Shown: in pieces, positions 61,999-64,000 of the stretch
Layout: each line of letters starts with the position of its first letter
Position numbering within the stretch: the first letter of the stretch is position 1
Origin: Mrakia gelida
Lineage: Eukaryota > Basidiomycota > Tremellomycetes > Cystofilobasidiales > Mrakiaceae
NCBI GenBank assembly: GCA_024345305.1
Contig: BRON01000016.1
Span: 744,001-808,000, forward strand
Direction: 5' to 3'
Length of the DNA: 64,000 nucleotides
Program-made: the position numbers and the translations under genes
The notes under the pieces: model-generated
Database searches by the model: none
What the model was told of the DNA's origin: nothing
Seen by the model: the letters and a program-made list of their open reading frames with translations, nothing else

Positions 61999-62427
61999 GT
62001 TGGGCTGAAGGGAGGGAAGGGGGTTCGCTTGTGAAGGGTCCTTAACGAAAGACTCTTGAAGCGAGGACGGCGAAGATGAGGAGAGAGTGGGAAGAAGAGA
62101 GAAGGGGAGTGAAAGCGAGGGTGCTGGACGTTAGGAGGAGACGGCAGGGAGGAAGGAGGAGGAGAGGTTGAGCTTCGCCGAATTTCTTCAGGGCTGTGAG
62201 AACAAGGACTCGACCGTCTCGCAGAGGAAGGAAAAATCGTCAGCTGAGTGAAGGATGACAAAAAGGTGCAAGCCTTTGCGCTCTGAGTCCAAAGCCGTGA
62301 AGATTTTCCGACGGACGCGGTCGCTAAGGTGGGGGCTGAACTGAACTCGACGAACTTGTTTCGGCGAGCTCAACCTTTTGCTTCCCTCGTAACGTCGACT
62401 CTCCTTCTCCCTTCTTCCCATCTACTC
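61999..62427. promoter_or_regulatory. Divergent promoter region, RIO2 / coiled-coil F-box-like copy C
   Basis: About 430 bases between the RIO2 start and the start of copy C. No named factor site is recognised. Confidence 0.45.
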
Positions 62428-63907
62428 ATGGATCCCTCTATCGCCCCTGCCTCACGAGCCGTCAAGGGTCGCAAATCTAAGCTCATCGCGTCCCTCGAAG
62501 CTCGCGTCTCGGAACTCGAGTCGAACGAGACGTCTCTCCTTCGAATCGCCTCCCAAGCAGTCCGAGCTCTCAAGTCCCAGGAATGTCCTATTCAGCCTAG
62601 AGGGATCTGGATATCGGAGGGGGACGAAGACATGATGGAGAGGGTTGATGAGCTGGTACACGAGCGAGAAATGGGTGGTGTTGGCCAGGCGTGGAAGTGG
62701 AGGAAGGTCAGTCGGCATTTCTCGACCTTCTCCTTCGTTCGATTGACTCGACACCTGACGACTCACTCTGTATGTTGTTGGCTATATCAGATCCGTCGAA
62801 ACAACTGGCCTCCAACGCTTCCGAACTTTTCATCTCTCGGACAGGTTCAGCGGTACAAGAGATACTTCAAGCTCGAGCCCTTTCGATACCCCTTCCCTCT
62901 CGAGATCTTCGAGCTCATCATCTCCTTCGCTGGACAAGCGGCCATCTCCAGGACGTCTCAAGCAAGTCTCGCATGCTTTCAGCTCTTCTCCCCGGTACTC
63001 TATCAGTCGGTGAAGATCCCAGACTTCGTCACTCTACGTTGGCTCTTCCGTCCAAGGGTGAGCTTTCCCTCCCTTCCATCTCTCTCTCCTCGCTCTCTCT
63101 CATTACCATCTCGGACTCAACTGACCTAAATTCTGCTCCACGATCTACCCAGACCGCTCCCGTACCTCCTCGTCTGGCGTCGAATCTCTCCCTCAACAAC
63201 ATCCGAGTCCTCGAGCTCACCCTCTCAAGTTTCTCCAACTTCGACGGTTTCCCCGGAGCGGACTTCTCCCTCGATGATCGTCTCGACGGCAGGATACAGC
63301 TCGACAAGCTCATCATCGTTATGGACTTGGAGCCTTCACCCTCGGAAACGATCCCAGAGGAGCCGAGCCTGACCAGCTTCGACCTCGGAGCTCTGCTCCT
63401 CGAGCGACTCAATCCCACATAGCTCCTCGTTCGACTCGACTACCAGCGCGTCAAGACCTCACAACCCTCCTACCGGATCGCCATCACCGCCTCATTCGTC
63501 ATCTCAAGGCATTGGTCAAGACTTCGAACCGCTCGTTTCAAGGACGTGGACTTGATCATCGGAGATCCCAACGTGAACGTCGCGTCGCAAGGCAAGGACT
63601 CTCCTTCTGGTGGTTAAATGGTCGGGCACGCACCGCTCTTACCGGCCTCTCCCTCGTGTGGGACCTCGCGGGATACGACATCACTCCCTCGTACGGTTGG
63701 GACAACATGATCGACCTCCTTGTCAAGCGAGATCGAACTCTCTTCCAACCCTTCATCACGTCGGCTACGATCCTCGTCGGCGCTCACTACATGGCGGACG
63801 AGCTCAGGGAGATCATGGCCAAGTACCACGTGAAACTTCCCTCGTGCCTCAAGGTCGTCTCGACGGAACTGGAGGAAGGAGGGACGTCGTCGGTCGGATC
63901 GCCGTAA
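62428..63907 (+). pseudogene. Coiled-coil plus F-box-like family, copy C, broken by a stop and a frameshift
   Basis: Exons 62428..62706 and 62791..63057 are intact and show the family layout: coiled coil (KLIASLEARVSELESNETSL), RGIWISEGDEDMMERV, then YPFPLEIFELIISFAGQ and LACFQLFSPVLYQSV. Exon 3 starts at 63153 and stays in frame to LLERLNPT, where a TAG at 63420..63422 stands where copy B has a glutamate codon (NPKELVVRVDY). Homology continues directly after it (LLVRLDYQRV). A change of frame between about 63560 and 63600 then moves the match to another frame, which runs through SLVWDLAGYDITPSYGWDNM and DLLVKRDRTLFQPFITSA to a stop at 63907. As read, the product would be 271 aa, lacking the C-terminal third. 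Two independent lesions argue for a real pseudogene over a single sequencing error. Confidence 0.8.
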
Positions 63908-64000
63908 CCTCGTGGCGTTCGGATCTCTTCTTCTTGACCTCCTTCTATTCGTTCATCTTCGCCCCATCCCCCTGTCTACTACCCAGTTACCTGCCTCGTA

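Noticed and set aside
63420..63422. Readthrough or reassigned stop codon as explanation for copy C
   Set aside because: All other genes here use TAG, TAA and TGA as normal stops, and a second, frame-shifting lesion lies downstream.

Overview
This window is nuclear DNA of a fungus, most likely a basidiomycete yeast of the Rhodotorula/Rhodosporidium/Sporobolomyces type (Microbotryomycetes); that placement is inference. The support is GC-rich sequence, compact genes on both strands, coding regions cut by many short introns (about 45-130 nt, donor GTGAGT/GTGAGC/GTACGT, branch CTGAC or CTGAT, acceptor CAG/TAG), very short exons, and products that are typically fungal. I see no CRISPR array, prophage, transposase, rRNA or convincing tRNA.

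Layout. 1-376: 3' end of an unrecognised + gene. 580-2673 (-): tRNA dihydrouridine synthase DUS4. 2850-5854 (+): large F-box-like protein. 6460-7688 (-): F-box-like protein, divergent from a small MYND zinc-finger gene at 8041-9226 (+). 9727-11805 (-): unrecognised low-complexity protein. 13261-14518 (+): mitochondrial IF3. 14788-17917 (+): symportin SYO1/HEATR3. 18687-20205 (-): coiled-coil plus F-box-like protein, copy A. 20394-21250 (+): MGR2/ROMO1. 21944-24124 (-): cysteine-rich type I membrane protein. 24914-26222 (-): second MYND gene. About 26.5-27.25 kb (+): uncertain gene. 27554-30424 (+): mucin-like cell-surface protein. 30827-34694 (-): NOC2. 35510-41373 (+): alpha-mannosidase AMS1 (GH38). 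41799-43066 (-): third MYND gene, divergent from coiled-coil/F-box-like copy B at 43415-44892 (+). 45400-48514 (-): leucine-rich-repeat protein. 49122-50386 (-): eIF5A. 52132-56118 (+): ER lumenal Hsp70 LHS1 ending in KDEL. 56455-57363 (+): intronless F-box protein. 58-59 kb: a doubtful serine-rich reading frame. 59604-61998 (-): RIO2 kinase. 62428-63907 (+): broken copy C of the coiled-coil/F-box-like family.

How the genes relate. Six housekeeping genes act on ribosomes and translation: DUS4 (tRNA modification), SYO1 (import of ribosomal proteins L5/L11), NOC2 (60S assembly), RIO2 (40S maturation), eIF5A (elongation/termination) and mitochondrial IF3. They are interspersed rather than operonic. 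MGR2 (TIM23 import), LHS1 (ER folding) and AMS1 (vacuolar glycan turnover) are other core cell-biology genes. Between them sit two lineage-type families in three copies each: the small MYND proteins (8041, 24914, 41799) and the coiled-coil/F-box-like proteins (18687, 43415, 62428). Copies share exact intron positions, so each family arose by duplication after its introns were in place. One MYND copy has lost a zinc-ligand cysteine, and one coiled-coil/F-box-like copy is a pseudogene.

The most unusual sequence-level feature is the 8-bp palindrome GACGCGTC. I find 29 exact copies by eye, 27 of them in introns or intergenic DNA. It contains the MluI cell-cycle box ACGCGT and has no role that I can establish from sequence alone.
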